From the NCBI GenBank assembly GCA_023264975.1, contig JAHFUS010000025.1:1-51007 (forward strand): DNA of 51,007 bases, given 5' to 3'. Source of the DNA: Actinomycetes bacterium. GTDB taxonomy: Bacteria > Actinomycetota > Acidimicrobiia > Acidimicrobiales > GCA-2861595. The translations under genes and the position numbers were made by a program. Every line of letters starts with the position of its first letter. The first letter of the stretch is position 1. The notes under the pieces were generated by a model. The model was not told where the DNA came from, made no database searches, and was given only the letters and a program-made list of their open reading frames with translations. Shown in pieces: positions 31,248 through 39,610 of this stretch.

Positions 31248-33703
31248 GCCCCCTTGTCGTCAGTGGACGAGCCAGAAGGCCCGGTGTCTTCATCGCCCGC
31301 CGGCGGGGCCGCTTCGGCTTCGCCGCCTTCGTCGGCGGCTGGTGTGGGAGCCTCGTCGGTGGCCGGGGTCGCCATGTCGTCCGCGGTCGACGGCGTGCCG
31401 GCGTCCGCGGTCGACGGTGTGCCGGCGTCCGCGGTCGACGGTGTGCCGGCGTCCGTGGCGACGGCCGGGGGGACGACTTCGGAGGTGTCCGCGGCGCCGG
31501 CGGAGGCAGATGCGCCCTCGCCGGCCGGGTCGGGGGCGCCGTTGCCCGTCGCGCTGCCGTTGCCGGCTTCCAGTGCCGCTTGTCCGCCACCCACCAGGAC
31601 GGGCACGTCGTCGTGGCCGGATGTGGAGTGGTGCTCCTCGGGATCCTCCGGCTCGGCCGAGGGCTCCATCCCCCAGGCGTAGAGGGAGGCAAAGAGCGTG
31701 ACGGCGCCGAAGACGGCCACCGCGTAGTGGGAACCAGAGCTGCGGCCGTAGAGCATGCCGTAGCTGATGATCGGCAACGAGAAGGCGGCGAGGACCGGGT
31801 AGTAGCTGGGCGACGGCATGTGGATCCCGAGCTCGTGGGCGGTGGGCACCGCGCCGTGACCGTGGCCATCGCCGGCCGAGCCATGGTCGTCGCCGGCCGA
31901 GCGGTCGCCCGAACCGTTGCCGTTGCCCGGCGTGTCGTCGCCGTCGCGCTCGGCCAGTGCCGCCGACGACCGCCCCCGGATGAGGAGGTCGGCGGGCGAG
32001 GCGCCCGGCGCGCTGCCGTCGATGCGGATCAGGCGGCCCTCGTCATCCTCGGTGTACTTCTGGTGCCAGAAGGCGTCCACGCCGTGCGCCACGGGGGTCT
32101 CGGGGAAGTTGTAGTCGGGGGGCGGCGAGCTGGTGGCCCACTCGAGGGTGCGGGCGTCCCACGGGTCGTCGCCTGCCGGGATGCGCTGCTTCTTGGTGGA
32201 GAACCACACGTTGTAGATGAACACCAGGGTGGAGAAGGCGATGACGAACGACCCCACCGTGGCCAGCATGTTCAGGGCGGCCAGGCCCAGGCTGTCGTCG
32301 TAGGTGTAGATGCGCCGGGGCATGCCCCGCAGGCCCAGGATGTGCATCGGGGCAAAGGTCATGTTGAACCCGATCAGCCAGGTCCAGAAGTTGATCTTGC
32401 CCAGCCGCTCGTTCAGCAGGTAGCCGAAGACCTTCGGCCACCAGTAGTAGATGCCGCCCATGATCCCGAAGAGGGCGCCGCCGAACAGCACGTAGTGGAA
32501 ATGGGCCACCACGTAGTAGGTGTCGGTCTGCTGGCGGTCGTGGGGCGACACCGAGTGGGTCACGCCCGACAGGCCGCCGATGGTGAACATGCCGATGAAC
32601 CCGAGGGCGAACAGCATCGGCGTGGTGAACCGCAACGAGCCTCGCCATATGGTGGCCACCCAGTTGAAGATCTTCACGCCCGTGGGCACGGCGATGAACA
32701 TGGTGGACACCGAGAACGCCGACACCGCCACCGGGCCGAGGCCGACGGAGAACATGTGGTGCACCCACACGCCCCAGCCCATGAAGCCGATGGCGATGCC
32801 GGAGAACACGATGACCGGGTAGCCGAACAGCGGCTTTCGGGCGAAGACGGGCAGGATCTCCGAGACCATGCCCATGGAGGGCAGGATCAGGATGTACACC
32901 TCCGGATGGCCGAAGAGCCAGAAGAGGTGCTGCCACAGCACCGGGTCACCCCCCGCCGCCGGATTGAAGAAGTTGGACCCGAAGTTCCGGTCGAACATGA
33001 GCAGGAACAGCGCCACCGTGATGATGGGCATGGCGAACAGGATGAGGAACGACGACACCAGGGTCATCCAAGTGAACACCGGCATGCGCATCAGTGTCAT
33101 GCCCGGCGCCCGCATGTTCAGCATGGTGACGATGAGGTTCACCGCGCCGGCCGTGGAGGCGATGCCGAGAAGCTGGAGGCCGAAGACCCAGAAGTCGATG
33201 TTGTGGCCGGGCGAGAAGGTGATGCTGGTGTTCGGTGCGTAGCCGAACCAACCGCCGTCGGGAGCGCCGCCGAGCAGGAAGCTCGAGTACAAGAAGATGC
33301 CGCCGAAGAGGAACAACCAGTAGCTGAACGCGTTGAGGCGCGGGAAGGCGACGTCGCGGGCGCCGATCTGCAGCGGCACCAGGTAGTTGAAGAAGGCGGC
33401 CGACATCGGCATGACCACCAGGAAGATCATGGTGGTGCCGTGCATGGTGAAGACCTGGTTGTACACCTCGGCCGACAGCACAGTGCCGTTCGGCTTGGCC
33501 AGCTGGACCCGGATGAGCAGCGCCTCGAAGCCGCCGACGAGGAAGAAGAAGAAGGCCGTGCAGCCGTAGAGGATGCCGATGCGCTTGTGGTCGACGGTCG
33601 TGATCCACGACCACACCCCCTTGGGGTGGGTCGGCCGGCGGAGCAGACCGGTGTCGCCCGACGGGACGGGCGCGGTGATCGTTGGCTCCAGGACGGTGGT
33701 CAT
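31244..33703 (-). CDS. ctaD: cytochrome c oxidase subunit I with long C-terminal extension
   Basis: 819 residues. The catalytic core is canonical: heme a ligands His88 (FTMHGTT) and His403, heme a3 ligand His401 (VAHFHYV), CuB ligands His266 (FGHPEVY), His315 and His316 (VWVHHMF), the cross-linked Tyr270, and the K-channel Lys344. It reduces O2 to water and pumps protons. After the core (about residue 570) the chain continues with two more helices (YPVLAAFSLPIISYGMLYG, VAVFGAVTLFASLYAW), which resemble a fused extra subunit. It ends in a disordered acidic tail of about 150 residues with three ADAGTPST repeats. Start ATG 33703 follows coxII by 13 bases. Confidence 0.95.
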   Translation of the reverse strand: MTTVLEPTITAPVPSGDTGLLRRPTHPKGVWSWITTVDHKRIGILYGCTAFFFFLVGGFEALLIRVQLAKPNGTVLSAEVYNQVFTMHGTTMIFLVVMPMSAAFFNYLVPLQIGARDVAFPRLNAFSYWLFLFGGIFLYSSFLLGGAPDGGWFGYAPNTSITFSPGHNIDFWVFGLQLLGIASTAGAVNLIVTMLNMRAPGMTLMRMPVFTWMTLVSSFLILFAMPIITVALFLLMFDRNFGSNFFNPAAGGDPVLWQHLFWLFGHPEVYILILPSMGMVSEILPVFARKPLFGYPVIVFSGIAIGFMGWGVWVHHMFSVGLGPVAVSAFSVSTMFIAVPTGVKIFNWVATIWRGSLRFTTPMLFALGFIGMFTIGGLSGVTHSVSPHDRQQTDTYYVVAHFHYVLFGGALFGIMGGIYYWWPKVFGYLLNERLGKINFWTWLIGFNMTFAPMHILGLRGMPRRIYTYDDSLGLAALNMLATVGSFVIAFSTLVFIYNVWFSTKKQRIPAGDDPWDARTLEWATSSPPPDYNFPETPVAHGVDAFWHQKYTEDDEGRLIRIDGSAPGASPADLLIRGRSSAALAERDGDDTPGNGNGSGDRSAGDDHGSAGDGHGHGAVPTAHELGIHMPSPSYYPVLAAFSLPIISYGMLYGRSSGSHYAVAVFGAVTLFASLYAWGMEPSAEPEDPEEHHSTSGHDDVPVLVGGGQAALEAGNGSATGNGAPDPAGEGASASAGAADTSEVVPPAVATDAGTPSTADAGTPSTADAGTPSTADDMATPATDEAPTPAADEGGEAEAAPPAGDEDTGPSGSSTDDKGA
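31377..31448 (-). repeat. 24-bp tandem repeat (3 units) in the coxI tail
   Basis: Three units of 24 bases containing GTCCGCGGTCGACGG; units 2 and 3 are identical and unit 1 differs at three bases. They encode ADAGTPST in frame. The SacII and SalI-like cores make them easy to spot. Confidence 0.85.
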
Positions 33704-33716
33704 GCAGCTTCTCCGG

Positions 33717-34745
33717 TCACTTCAGGGTGTCGAGGTAGGCGATCAGGCTGGTGATCTCCTCCTCGGTGAGGTTCAGGTTGGGCATGATGGAACCGGGCTT
33801 CTCCCCCGGCGGGTTGCGCAGCCAGCGGCGCAGGTTCTTCTCGTTGAGGTCGAAGATGGCGCCGGCGAACACCTCGCGCTGGCGGAGGTGGGTGAGGTCA
33901 GGCCCCACCGCGCCGGCCGCGAAGCCCTTCACGGCGTGGCAGCTGGCGCAGCCCTTGGCCCGGAACAGGGCCTGGCCGGCCACTGCTTCGGTGTCCGCCG
34001 CGTCCGGCGTCGCGGGACCGGCGGCGTTGGACTTCACCCAGGCCGCGAACTCCGCCGGCTCGTGGGCGACGACCCGCACGCGCATGTTGGCGTGGGAGAT
34101 GCCGCAGAACTCGGCGCACTGGCCGTAGTAGGTGCCCGGCTTGTCGGCGTTGATCGTCATGTGGTTCTCGCGGTTGGGGATCACGTCGATCTTGCCGGCC
34201 AGCTTGGGGGGCCAGAAGCTGTGGATGACGTCCTTGGAGCGCAGGGTGAGGGCAACGTCGACCCCCGTGGGGATGTGCAGTTCGTTGGCGGTGACGACCT
34301 GCTTGCCGGGGTACTCGTACTCCCACCACCACTGGTGGCCGGTGACGTTTACCTTCAGCACGTCGGCGCCCTTGGGCACCCGGTCGAGCTGGATGATGGT
34401 GCCCACCGTGAAGATGCCGACGAGGGCCAAGGTGAGGGCCGGTGCGATGGTCCAGGCGAGTTCCGCCTTGGCGTTGCCGTGGACCTGGAGGGGAGACTCG
34501 TCGTCGCTCCGCCGACGGAACCTGATGACCGAGTAGACGATCAGGCCCTCGACGATCACGAACACGATGCCGGCGATGCCGAACACCGGCATGGCCAGGT
34601 TGTGGACCTTGCGGGCGAAGGGGCCCTCGGGGTCAAGGGCGTCCTGGGGCAGCGAGCTGTTCGCGCACCCGGCCAGCAGGAACGTCAACGCCAGTGCCGG
34701 CAGCGCCAGCTTCCGCCAGTTCGTCGGCACGGTTCGCCGTCTCAC
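33717..34745 (-). CDS. ctaC: cytochrome c oxidase subunit II fused to cytochrome c (caa3 type)
   Basis: 342 residues from GTG 34745, chosen for the AAAGGG ribosome binding site; ATG 34763 is an alternative. The N-terminus is a lipoprotein signal with lipobox LLAGC (Cys27). Two helices follow. The CuA site is His175 (VIHSFW) and GQCAEFCGISHANM with Cys210, Cys214, His218 and Met221. A C-terminal cytochrome c domain has CASCH (266–270) and a likely axial Met in GSIMPNL. Electrons thus pass from the fused heme c to CuA and on to subunit I. 13 bases separate it from coxI. Confidence 0.95.
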   Translation of the reverse strand: MRRRTVPTNWRKLALPALALTFLLAGCANSSLPQDALDPEGPFARKVHNLAMPVFGIAGIVFVIVEGLIVYSVIRFRRRSDDESPLQVHGNAKAELAWTIAPALTLALVGIFTVGTIIQLDRVPKGADVLKVNVTGHQWWWEYEYPGKQVVTANELHIPTGVDVALTLRSKDVIHSFWPPKLAGKIDVIPNRENHMTINADKPGTYYGQCAEFCGISHANMRVRVVAHEPAEFAAWVKSNAAGPATPDAADTEAVAGQALFRAKGCASCHAVKGFAAGAVGPDLTHLRQREVFAGAIFDLNEKNLRRWLRNPPGEKPGSIMPNLNLTEEEITSLIAYLDTLK

Positions 34746-34767
34746 GGTGTCACCCTTTCGCATCGGC

Positions 34768-35352
34768 TCACGAAATGCCAACCTCGCCCGCCCGGTCGAG
34801 GCGGTCGAGCCGGCGCTCGAGATCGGCCGCCGTCAGACGGCCTCTGGCCACGTCGGCCACCCGGCCCTCGGCATCGATGAAGACGGTCGTCGGCATGCCC
34901 TGCAGGCGGTACGACCCGGCGACCGAGCGGTCGGGGTCGTAGCCCGTGGGGTAGGTCACGCCGGCGTCCACCAGCAGATCAGTGGCGGCCGAGCGGGAGT
35001 CGTTCACGTCGATCCCCACGAACGACAAGGCGCCGGCGCTGCGCCGGGCGGCCTGCTCCAGCACGGTCAGTTCGGCCCGGCACGGGATGCACCAGGCGGC
35101 GAAGAAGTTCACGACCGTGGGGCGACCTGTCGTAAGCGCCACGGTGGCGCCGGGCGACCGAACGTCGGGCAGTGAGAACGAGGGTGCGGCGTCGCCCACC
35201 AGGCCGTTGCCGCCGCCACCTCCGGTGAACGCAACGCCGGCAACGACGCCGGCCACGGCCAGTACCGCCCCGATCAGGGGCATGCGCCCGCCGGCGCGGC
35301 GGCGGATAGCGCGGGGAGCGCGCCGGGGAAGGGGGACGGTGGTGGCTGCCAT
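34768..35352 (-). CDS. TlpA/ResA-like thioredoxin, membrane-anchored
   Basis: 194 residues from ATG 35352, two bases after the cupredoxin stop. A basic N-terminus and one anchor (MPLIGAVLAVAGVVAGVAFT) lead to a thioredoxin fold with WCIPCRAELTVLE and the cis-Pro loop GMPTTVFID. Its place between the cupredoxin and coxII suggests that it reduces the CuA cysteines or handles copper loading. It is a paralogue of the TlpA at the other end of the operon, and both have the same WCIPC motif. The stop overlaps no gene; coxII begins 22 bases on. Confidence 0.88.
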   Translation of the reverse strand: MAATTVPLPRRAPRAIRRRAGGRMPLIGAVLAVAGVVAGVAFTGGGGGNGLVGDAAPSFSLPDVRSPGATVALTTGRPTVVNFFAAWCIPCRAELTVLEQAARRSAGALSFVGIDVNDSRSAATDLLVDAGVTYPTGYDPDRSVAGSYRLQGMPTTVFIDAEGRVADVARGRLTAADLERRLDRLDRAGEVGIS

Positions 35353-35354
35353 CA

Positions 35355-36356
35355 CTACTCGGCGACCAGGGTGCCCTTCATGTTCGGGTGGAAGTCGCAC
35401 ACGAACACGTAGGCGCCCGCCTTCGGCGCCTTGAACGTGTAGGAGCGCTCGTCGTCGCCCGGGAATCCCTCGCCGTTGAAGATAGGCGCTGCGTCCGGCC
35501 CGTCGCCCTCGTAGACCGCCATGTTGTGGTACACGTCGGCGTCGCCATTCTCGAAGTCGACGGTGACCTCTTCGCCCGCCTTCACCGTGATCTTGTCGGT
35601 GTTGAACTTCACCTCTTCGGCCTTCAGGTGCACCACCTGGCCCTCCTCCCCTTCGGGATGGAACGGGCGCTCGCCGACGGCCACGCCGGTTATGCCGACG
35701 CCCGCCAGCGCCACGACGGCCATTGCGACCAGGGCGAGGACGGCCGACGAGGTCATTCGGGGGCGGGTGGCCACCCAGCTGCACGTCCCCAAGATGGCCA
35801 GGGCGGCCCCGAAGGCGATCAGCACGGAGGCGTTCTTGTCGACCGCCAGCAGGATCCGGGAGAGGCTGATGGCGATGGTGGCGGCGAGGGCGAACATCAG
35901 GACCGGCAGGCCCACCGGCACCAGCAGGCGGAAGGTGACCCGCTGTTGCAGGCGAGGCGACCAGGTCGGGTCCTCGCTCCACACCTTGCCGAACCAGCCC
36001 AGGCCGGCGATCACGATGGCGATGACGCCCACCAGGACGACGGGGCCACCCACCGCCGCGGTGACGCCAAGTCCGGCCACGGCCAGCGCGGCGGCGGCCG
36101 GCCAGCCGCTGCCGAGGGGCGGGCTGCCGGTGGTGGTGGCCCGCCGCTCGGGCGGAGGGGCGTCGGCGGGGACGAAGGGCGCCTCGTCGGACACGGAGTT
36201 GCCGGCGGTGGCGATGGTGGCCACCAGGGCGGCCACGGCCAGGGTCAGTAGAAGGGTCACGCCGGCCCGCTCGTCGACGACGGCCCAGTAGAGGGCGCCG
36301 GCGGCGGCGGCGGCGGCGGTGATGGCCAGCAACAACCTGGAGACGGGGGAGAGCAT
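35355..36356 (-). CDS. seven-helix membrane protein with C-terminal cupredoxin domain
   Basis: 333 residues. About seven helices occupy residues 8–225 (for example LTLAVAALVATIATA, VVLVGVIAIVIAGLGWFG, VLMFALAATIAISLSRILLA). The last ~100 residues are a plastocyanin-like domain with all type-1 copper ligands: His in ADVYHNMAVYEG, then Cys, His and Met in YVFVCDFHPNMKG. It should shuttle one electron on the outer face. It lies between a CoxIII-like gene (7 bases) and a TlpA gene (2 bases). I do not know a named family with this membrane part; it looks like a dedicated electron donor or copper carrier for the adjacent oxidase-like proteins. Confidence 0.85.
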   Translation of the reverse strand: MLSPVSRLLLAITAAAAAAGALYWAVVDERAGVTLLLTLAVAALVATIATAGNSVSDEAPFVPADAPPPERRATTTGSPPLGSGWPAAAALAVAGLGVTAAVGGPVVLVGVIAIVIAGLGWFGKVWSEDPTWSPRLQQRVTFRLLVPVGLPVLMFALAATIAISLSRILLAVDKNASVLIAFGAALAILGTCSWVATRPRMTSSAVLALVAMAVVALAGVGITGVAVGERPFHPEGEEGQVVHLKAEEVKFNTDKITVKAGEEVTVDFENGDADVYHNMAVYEGDGPDAAPIFNGEGFPGDDERSYTFKAPKAGAYVFVCDFHPNMKGTLVAE

Positions 36357-36363
36357 TCGTGGC

Positions 36364-36948
36364 CTACTTGAGCACGATGACCGTGTACCACACGGCCATG
36401 GAGGCGGCGACGGCGAAGTGCCAGTAGATGGCGGTTGCGCGGGGCTGCTCGGTGTCGGGCTCGAGGAGCTGGCGGCCGGCCACCCGGAACAGGGTGAGGG
36501 TACAGAGGGCGACGCCGATGCCGGCCACGATGCCGAGGGCCATCACCATGGCCGTCACCACCAACCCGTAGGAGTTGCTGACGGCGTCGAACGCCGCGTG
36601 GCCCGAGGAGAACGACAGCAGGTTCAAGAAGCACAGCCCGAGCGCGACGGTGAGGCCGAAGCCGGCCAGCGCCTGCGTGCGCTCGTTCCGGCGCAGGGCC
36701 GACACCCCCCATTCGACGGTGAAGGCCGACATGAACATCGTGCCCACCATGACGTTGCCCCAGTACTCGTCGATCTCCGTGCCCTCGGCGGGGAACGGGT
36801 GCGAGATCTTCCGCATGTGGAGGTAGGCGGCGAGCAGGGCGCCGAAGAACATGGTGCCGCCCACCACGACGAAGATCATCGCCTGGGTCAGCACGCCCCG
36901 GGGCCGGGTGCCGCCGGCGGCGGGGAGGGCGAGGGTGGGGCTAGCCAC
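36364..36948 (-). CDS. CoxIII-like membrane protein, second paralogue
   Basis: 194 residues. Five helices in the subunit III pattern: AMIFVVVGGTMFFGALLAAY, NVMVGTMFMSAFTVEWGVSA, ALAGFGLTVALGLCFLNLLS, and the terminal TAIYWHFAVAASMAVWYTVI, where YWHF is the subunit III signature. It is more divergent than the subunit III at 30615: GFHGxHV is absent. It overlaps the upstream CoxI-like gene by 8 bases, so the two paralogues are co-translated and probably form a complex of their own. Confidence 0.85.
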   Translation of the reverse strand: MASPTLALPAAGGTRPRGVLTQAMIFVVVGGTMFFGALLAAYLHMRKISHPFPAEGTEIDEYWGNVMVGTMFMSAFTVEWGVSALRRNERTQALAGFGLTVALGLCFLNLLSFSSGHAAFDAVSNSYGLVVTAMVMALGIVAGIGVALCTLTLFRVAGRQLLEPDTEQPRATAIYWHFAVAASMAVWYTVIVLK

Positions 36949-38551
36949 GTGAAGCCTCCGCGGACGTCCGCAGGTCGAGGAGCGGGTTGGCGGAGCGGAC
37001 CTCGGGGACGCTGTCGAAGCCGGCCGGCGGGGGCGGCGAGGCGGTGGCCCATTCCAGGGTCAAGCCCTCGTAGGGATCGTCCGGGCCCGATGCCACACTG
37101 CGCCCGGCGCCGGCCAGGACGACGTCGCCCAGCATGGTCATGGCACCGACAAACACCACGACGCCGCCGACTGCGGCCAGCAGGCCGTAGGTGGTGTCGC
37201 TGGCGCTGAAGTCGAAGTCCGCCACGTGGGCCGGACCGTTGTCGTAGCCGGCCAGGTAGCTGCCGAGGCCGAGCAGGAAGAACCCGCCGAACAGGCCCAG
37301 GAAGGCGAGGCGCCCCATGCCGGGCGACAGCTCACGGCCGAACAGCTTGGGCGCCCAGTGGTACACCCCGCCGGCGACCAGCAGGGTGGGCGCACCAAAG
37401 GCGACCGTGTGCAGGTGGCCGGTGGTCCATGCCTGACCGTCGACCCCCGCAGCGGCGGCAGCCAGTGCGTGGAGGGCGCCCACTGCCAGCAGCAGGACGG
37501 CGCCGGCCACGAACAGCAGGCTCGGGTGGAGCCGCGGCTTGCCCTTGAGCGCCGTGCCCAGCCACACCAGGGCGAGGATGGCCAACGGCACGAGCACCAG
37601 GGTGGTGAGCGGCGTGTAGGTGGGTAGCACGATGGCGTCGGCCACCTTGGTGCCCGCCGCCCATGAGCCGAACGAGAGCACGCCGAACATGGCGATGGCA
37701 GTTCGGGCTGCGGCCAGGTTCACCAGCGGGCGCCGGCAGTGGGTGGCCACGATGTCGCTCGCCGCACCGAGGCCCGGCAGCATGAAGAGGTACACCTCGG
37801 GCCGCCCGAACAGCCACAGCGAGTGCTGCCATACGGTGCGACCGGCCACGTTCTCGGGGGCGAAGAAACTGCCGCCAAAGCGCTGGTCGAGATAGAGGAT
37901 GACGAGCCCGCCCACGAAGACGGGCGTGGAGAAGATGGTGACCAGGCTGGATACGAGGGTGGCCCAGGAGAACATCGGCAGGCGCCGCAGGGTGAGCCCG
38001 GGCGTGCGCAGCTTGAGGATCGTGACGGCCAGGTCGACTGCGGCCAGGATCGTGGCCACCGCCACCAGGCCCATGGCCACGATGGCGAGGGCATTGGCGT
38101 TGTTGGCGCCGCCGGCCGGCGAGGCCGTGGGCATGGAGTTGGCCAGACCCAGCCCGACGGGCGGCCCGAGCAGGTAGCCACCGATCAGTAGGGCGCCGCC
38201 GATCAGGAACAGCCAGGCAGCGAAGGCGTGCAGGCGGGGGAGGGCCAGGCGCCCGGAGCCGATCTGGAGGGGCACCACGTAGGTGGCCAGGCCGATCCAC
38301 GCCGGCGGCAGGAAGAGCAGGGCCGACACGGTGGCGTGGAGCGAGAACAGGCGGCTGTAGTTGCCGCCCACGATGGACACGCCCTGGTCGGCCAGCTCGC
38401 CCCGCAGCACGAGGCCGACGACGGCGCCGACCGCGAGGAAGACGAGGGCGCCACCGAGGAACAGCAGGCCGAGGAGCTTGTGGTCGGCCGTGGCGACGAT
38501 GGAATCGCTACCGGTGGCGGGCGCGTCGGGTCGCGTGTCGGTGACTGTCAC
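36941..38551 (-). CDS. CoxI-like heme-copper oxidase paralogue lacking CuB ligands
   Basis: 536 residues with 12 or more helices. Alignment by eye to the CoxI in this operon is clear throughout. Heme ligands are kept: His72 (FSLHATV), His379 and His381 (TTGHLHTVAFG). All three CuB ligands are replaced: FGHPEVY is FGRPEVY (Arg250), and VWVHHMF is SWAAGTK (Ala299, Gly300). The K-channel Lys is also not found. The protein should therefore hold two hemes but could not reduce O2 by the usual chemistry. The gene is 66 bases after ctaB and overlaps the CoxIII-like gene. The frame is intact, so this is not simple decay. Confidence 0.9.
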   Translation of the reverse strand: MTVTDTRPDAPATGSDSIVATADHKLLGLLFLGGALVFLAVGAVVGLVLRGELADQGVSIVGGNYSRLFSLHATVSALLFLPPAWIGLATYVVPLQIGSGRLALPRLHAFAAWLFLIGGALLIGGYLLGPPVGLGLANSMPTASPAGGANNANALAIVAMGLVAVATILAAVDLAVTILKLRTPGLTLRRLPMFSWATLVSSLVTIFSTPVFVGGLVILYLDQRFGGSFFAPENVAGRTVWQHSLWLFGRPEVYLFMLPGLGAASDIVATHCRRPLVNLAAARTAIAMFGVLSFGSWAAGTKVADAIVLPTYTPLTTLVLVPLAILALVWLGTALKGKPRLHPSLLFVAGAVLLLAVGALHALAAAAAGVDGQAWTTGHLHTVAFGAPTLLVAGGVYHWAPKLFGRELSPGMGRLAFLGLFGGFFLLGLGSYLAGYDNGPAHVADFDFSASDTTYGLLAAVGGVVVFVGAMTMLGDVVLAGAGRSVASGPDDPYEGLTLEWATASPPPPAGFDSVPEVRSANPLLDLRTSAEASRG

Positions 38552-38617
38552 GAGGCTCCGTCCGTTCGGGACGGCGCACCGTGCGATGTGAGATGGACCG
38601 GGGCGGTCATGAGCGGC

Positions 38618-39514
38618 TCAAAGGGATCGGAGGAGCTGGTCCAGCGCCATGGCTGAAAAGAGGAGGGTGACGTAGGTGATCGACCACGCGAACAACTGCA
38701 TTGCCCGCCTGGGGGTGGGGTCACGCCGTAGCTGCACGGCCCGGAGCAGGAAGACTGCCCCAAGGACGACGGCCGACGCCAGGTAGAGGACGCCCAGGTG
38801 GGCGGCGGGGGCGAGCACGAGGGACAGAGCCAGGACGACGACGGTGTAGCGCTCGATGGCCCGGCAGGTGTCGTCCATGGAGGCAACGGCGGGGAGCATG
38901 GGCACCTCGGCCATCGCGTAGTCCTCGCGGTAGCGGATGGCCAGGGCCCAGAAGTGGGGCGGGGTCCACACGAAGATGAGGCCGAACAGCACGAACGGCG
39001 CCAGGCCCAGCCCGCCGGTGACGGCTGACCAGCCCACCAGCACGGGCACGGCGCCGGCCGCCCCGCCGATGACGATGTTGTTCGTCGACGTCCGCTTCAG
39101 CCACAGCGTGTAGACGAAGACATAGAAGAGGGTGGCACTCACGGCCAGCACGGCGCTGATGGGGTTGACCGTCGTCCACAGGAGGGCGAAGGCCACGATC
39201 TCGAGGGCGATGGCGAAGGTGAGGGCGTTGGCCGGCTCGATCTCGCCCGTCACGAGCGGCCGGTTCCGGGTGCGCTTCATGATCCGGTCGATGTCGCGGT
39301 CGAGGTACATGTTGATGGCGTTGGCTCCGCCAGCGGCGAATGTGCCGCCGATCAGGGTCGCCAGCACCAGCCACCCCGACGGGAGGCCACGGGCGGCCAC
39401 GACCATGGTGGGGACGGTGGTCACGAGCAGCAGCTCGATGATGCGGGGCTTGGTGAGGGCCACGTACGCCGAGACGCGTGATCGCGATCGAACGGAAGCG
39501 GCGGTCACTGCCAT
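38618..39514 (-). CDS. ctaB: heme O synthase (protoheme IX farnesyltransferase) CtaB
   Basis: 298 residues from ATG 39514. The UbiA-type prenyltransferase motifs are visible: NAINMYLDRDIDRIMKRTRN and the second acidic loop RYREDYAMAEVPMLP, with about nine helices. It adds farnesyl to heme b to make heme O, the precursor of heme A used by the oxidase. It is the first gene of the leftward cox operon. A TAATGT hexamer lies 8 bases before the ATG. An earlier in-frame start at 39565 would cover that promoter-like sequence and is rejected. Confidence 0.93.
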   Translation of the reverse strand: MAVTAASVRSRSRVSAYVALTKPRIIELLLVTTVPTMVVAARGLPSGWLVLATLIGGTFAAGGANAINMYLDRDIDRIMKRTRNRPLVTGEIEPANALTFAIALEIVAFALLWTTVNPISAVLAVSATLFYVFVYTLWLKRTSTNNIVIGGAAGAVPVLVGWSAVTGGLGLAPFVLFGLIFVWTPPHFWALAIRYREDYAMAEVPMLPAVASMDDTCRAIERYTVVVLALSLVLAPAAHLGVLYLASAVVLGAVFLLRAVQLRRDPTPRRAMQLFAWSITYVTLLFSAMALDQLLRSL

Positions 39515-39522
39515 CGGGTGGC

Positions 39523-39528
39523 ACATTA
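39523..39528 (-). promoter_or_regulatory. candidate −10 (TAATGT) of ctaB and the cox operon
   Basis: TAATGT on the minus strand ends 8 bases before ATG 39514. It lies in the 96-base divergent region shared with ctaA. Confidence 0.5.
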
Positions 39529-39596
39529 CGGCTGCCTGCATCGGACGACAAAAGCTGGGCGTCACAGGCGTTTGGCCGAGGCATGCGAGGCGTCTC

Positions 39597-39602
39597 TACC
39601 AT
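39597..39602 (+). promoter_or_regulatory. candidate −10 (TACCAT) of ctaA
   Basis: TACCAT ends 8 bases before ATG 39611. Confidence 0.45.
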
Positions 39603-39610
39603 CGACACCG

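Noticed and set aside
31580-33754. Plus-strand frame of 724 codons opposite coxI
   Set aside because: Composition (Gly/His/Glu/Arg) is the mirror of a membrane protein gene; coxI is certain.
36941-38551. CuB loss as a local sequencing error or frameshift
   Set aside because: Arg250 and the Ala-Gly pair lie in two separate helices with intact frame and good similarity on both sides; three independent substitutions by error are unlikely.
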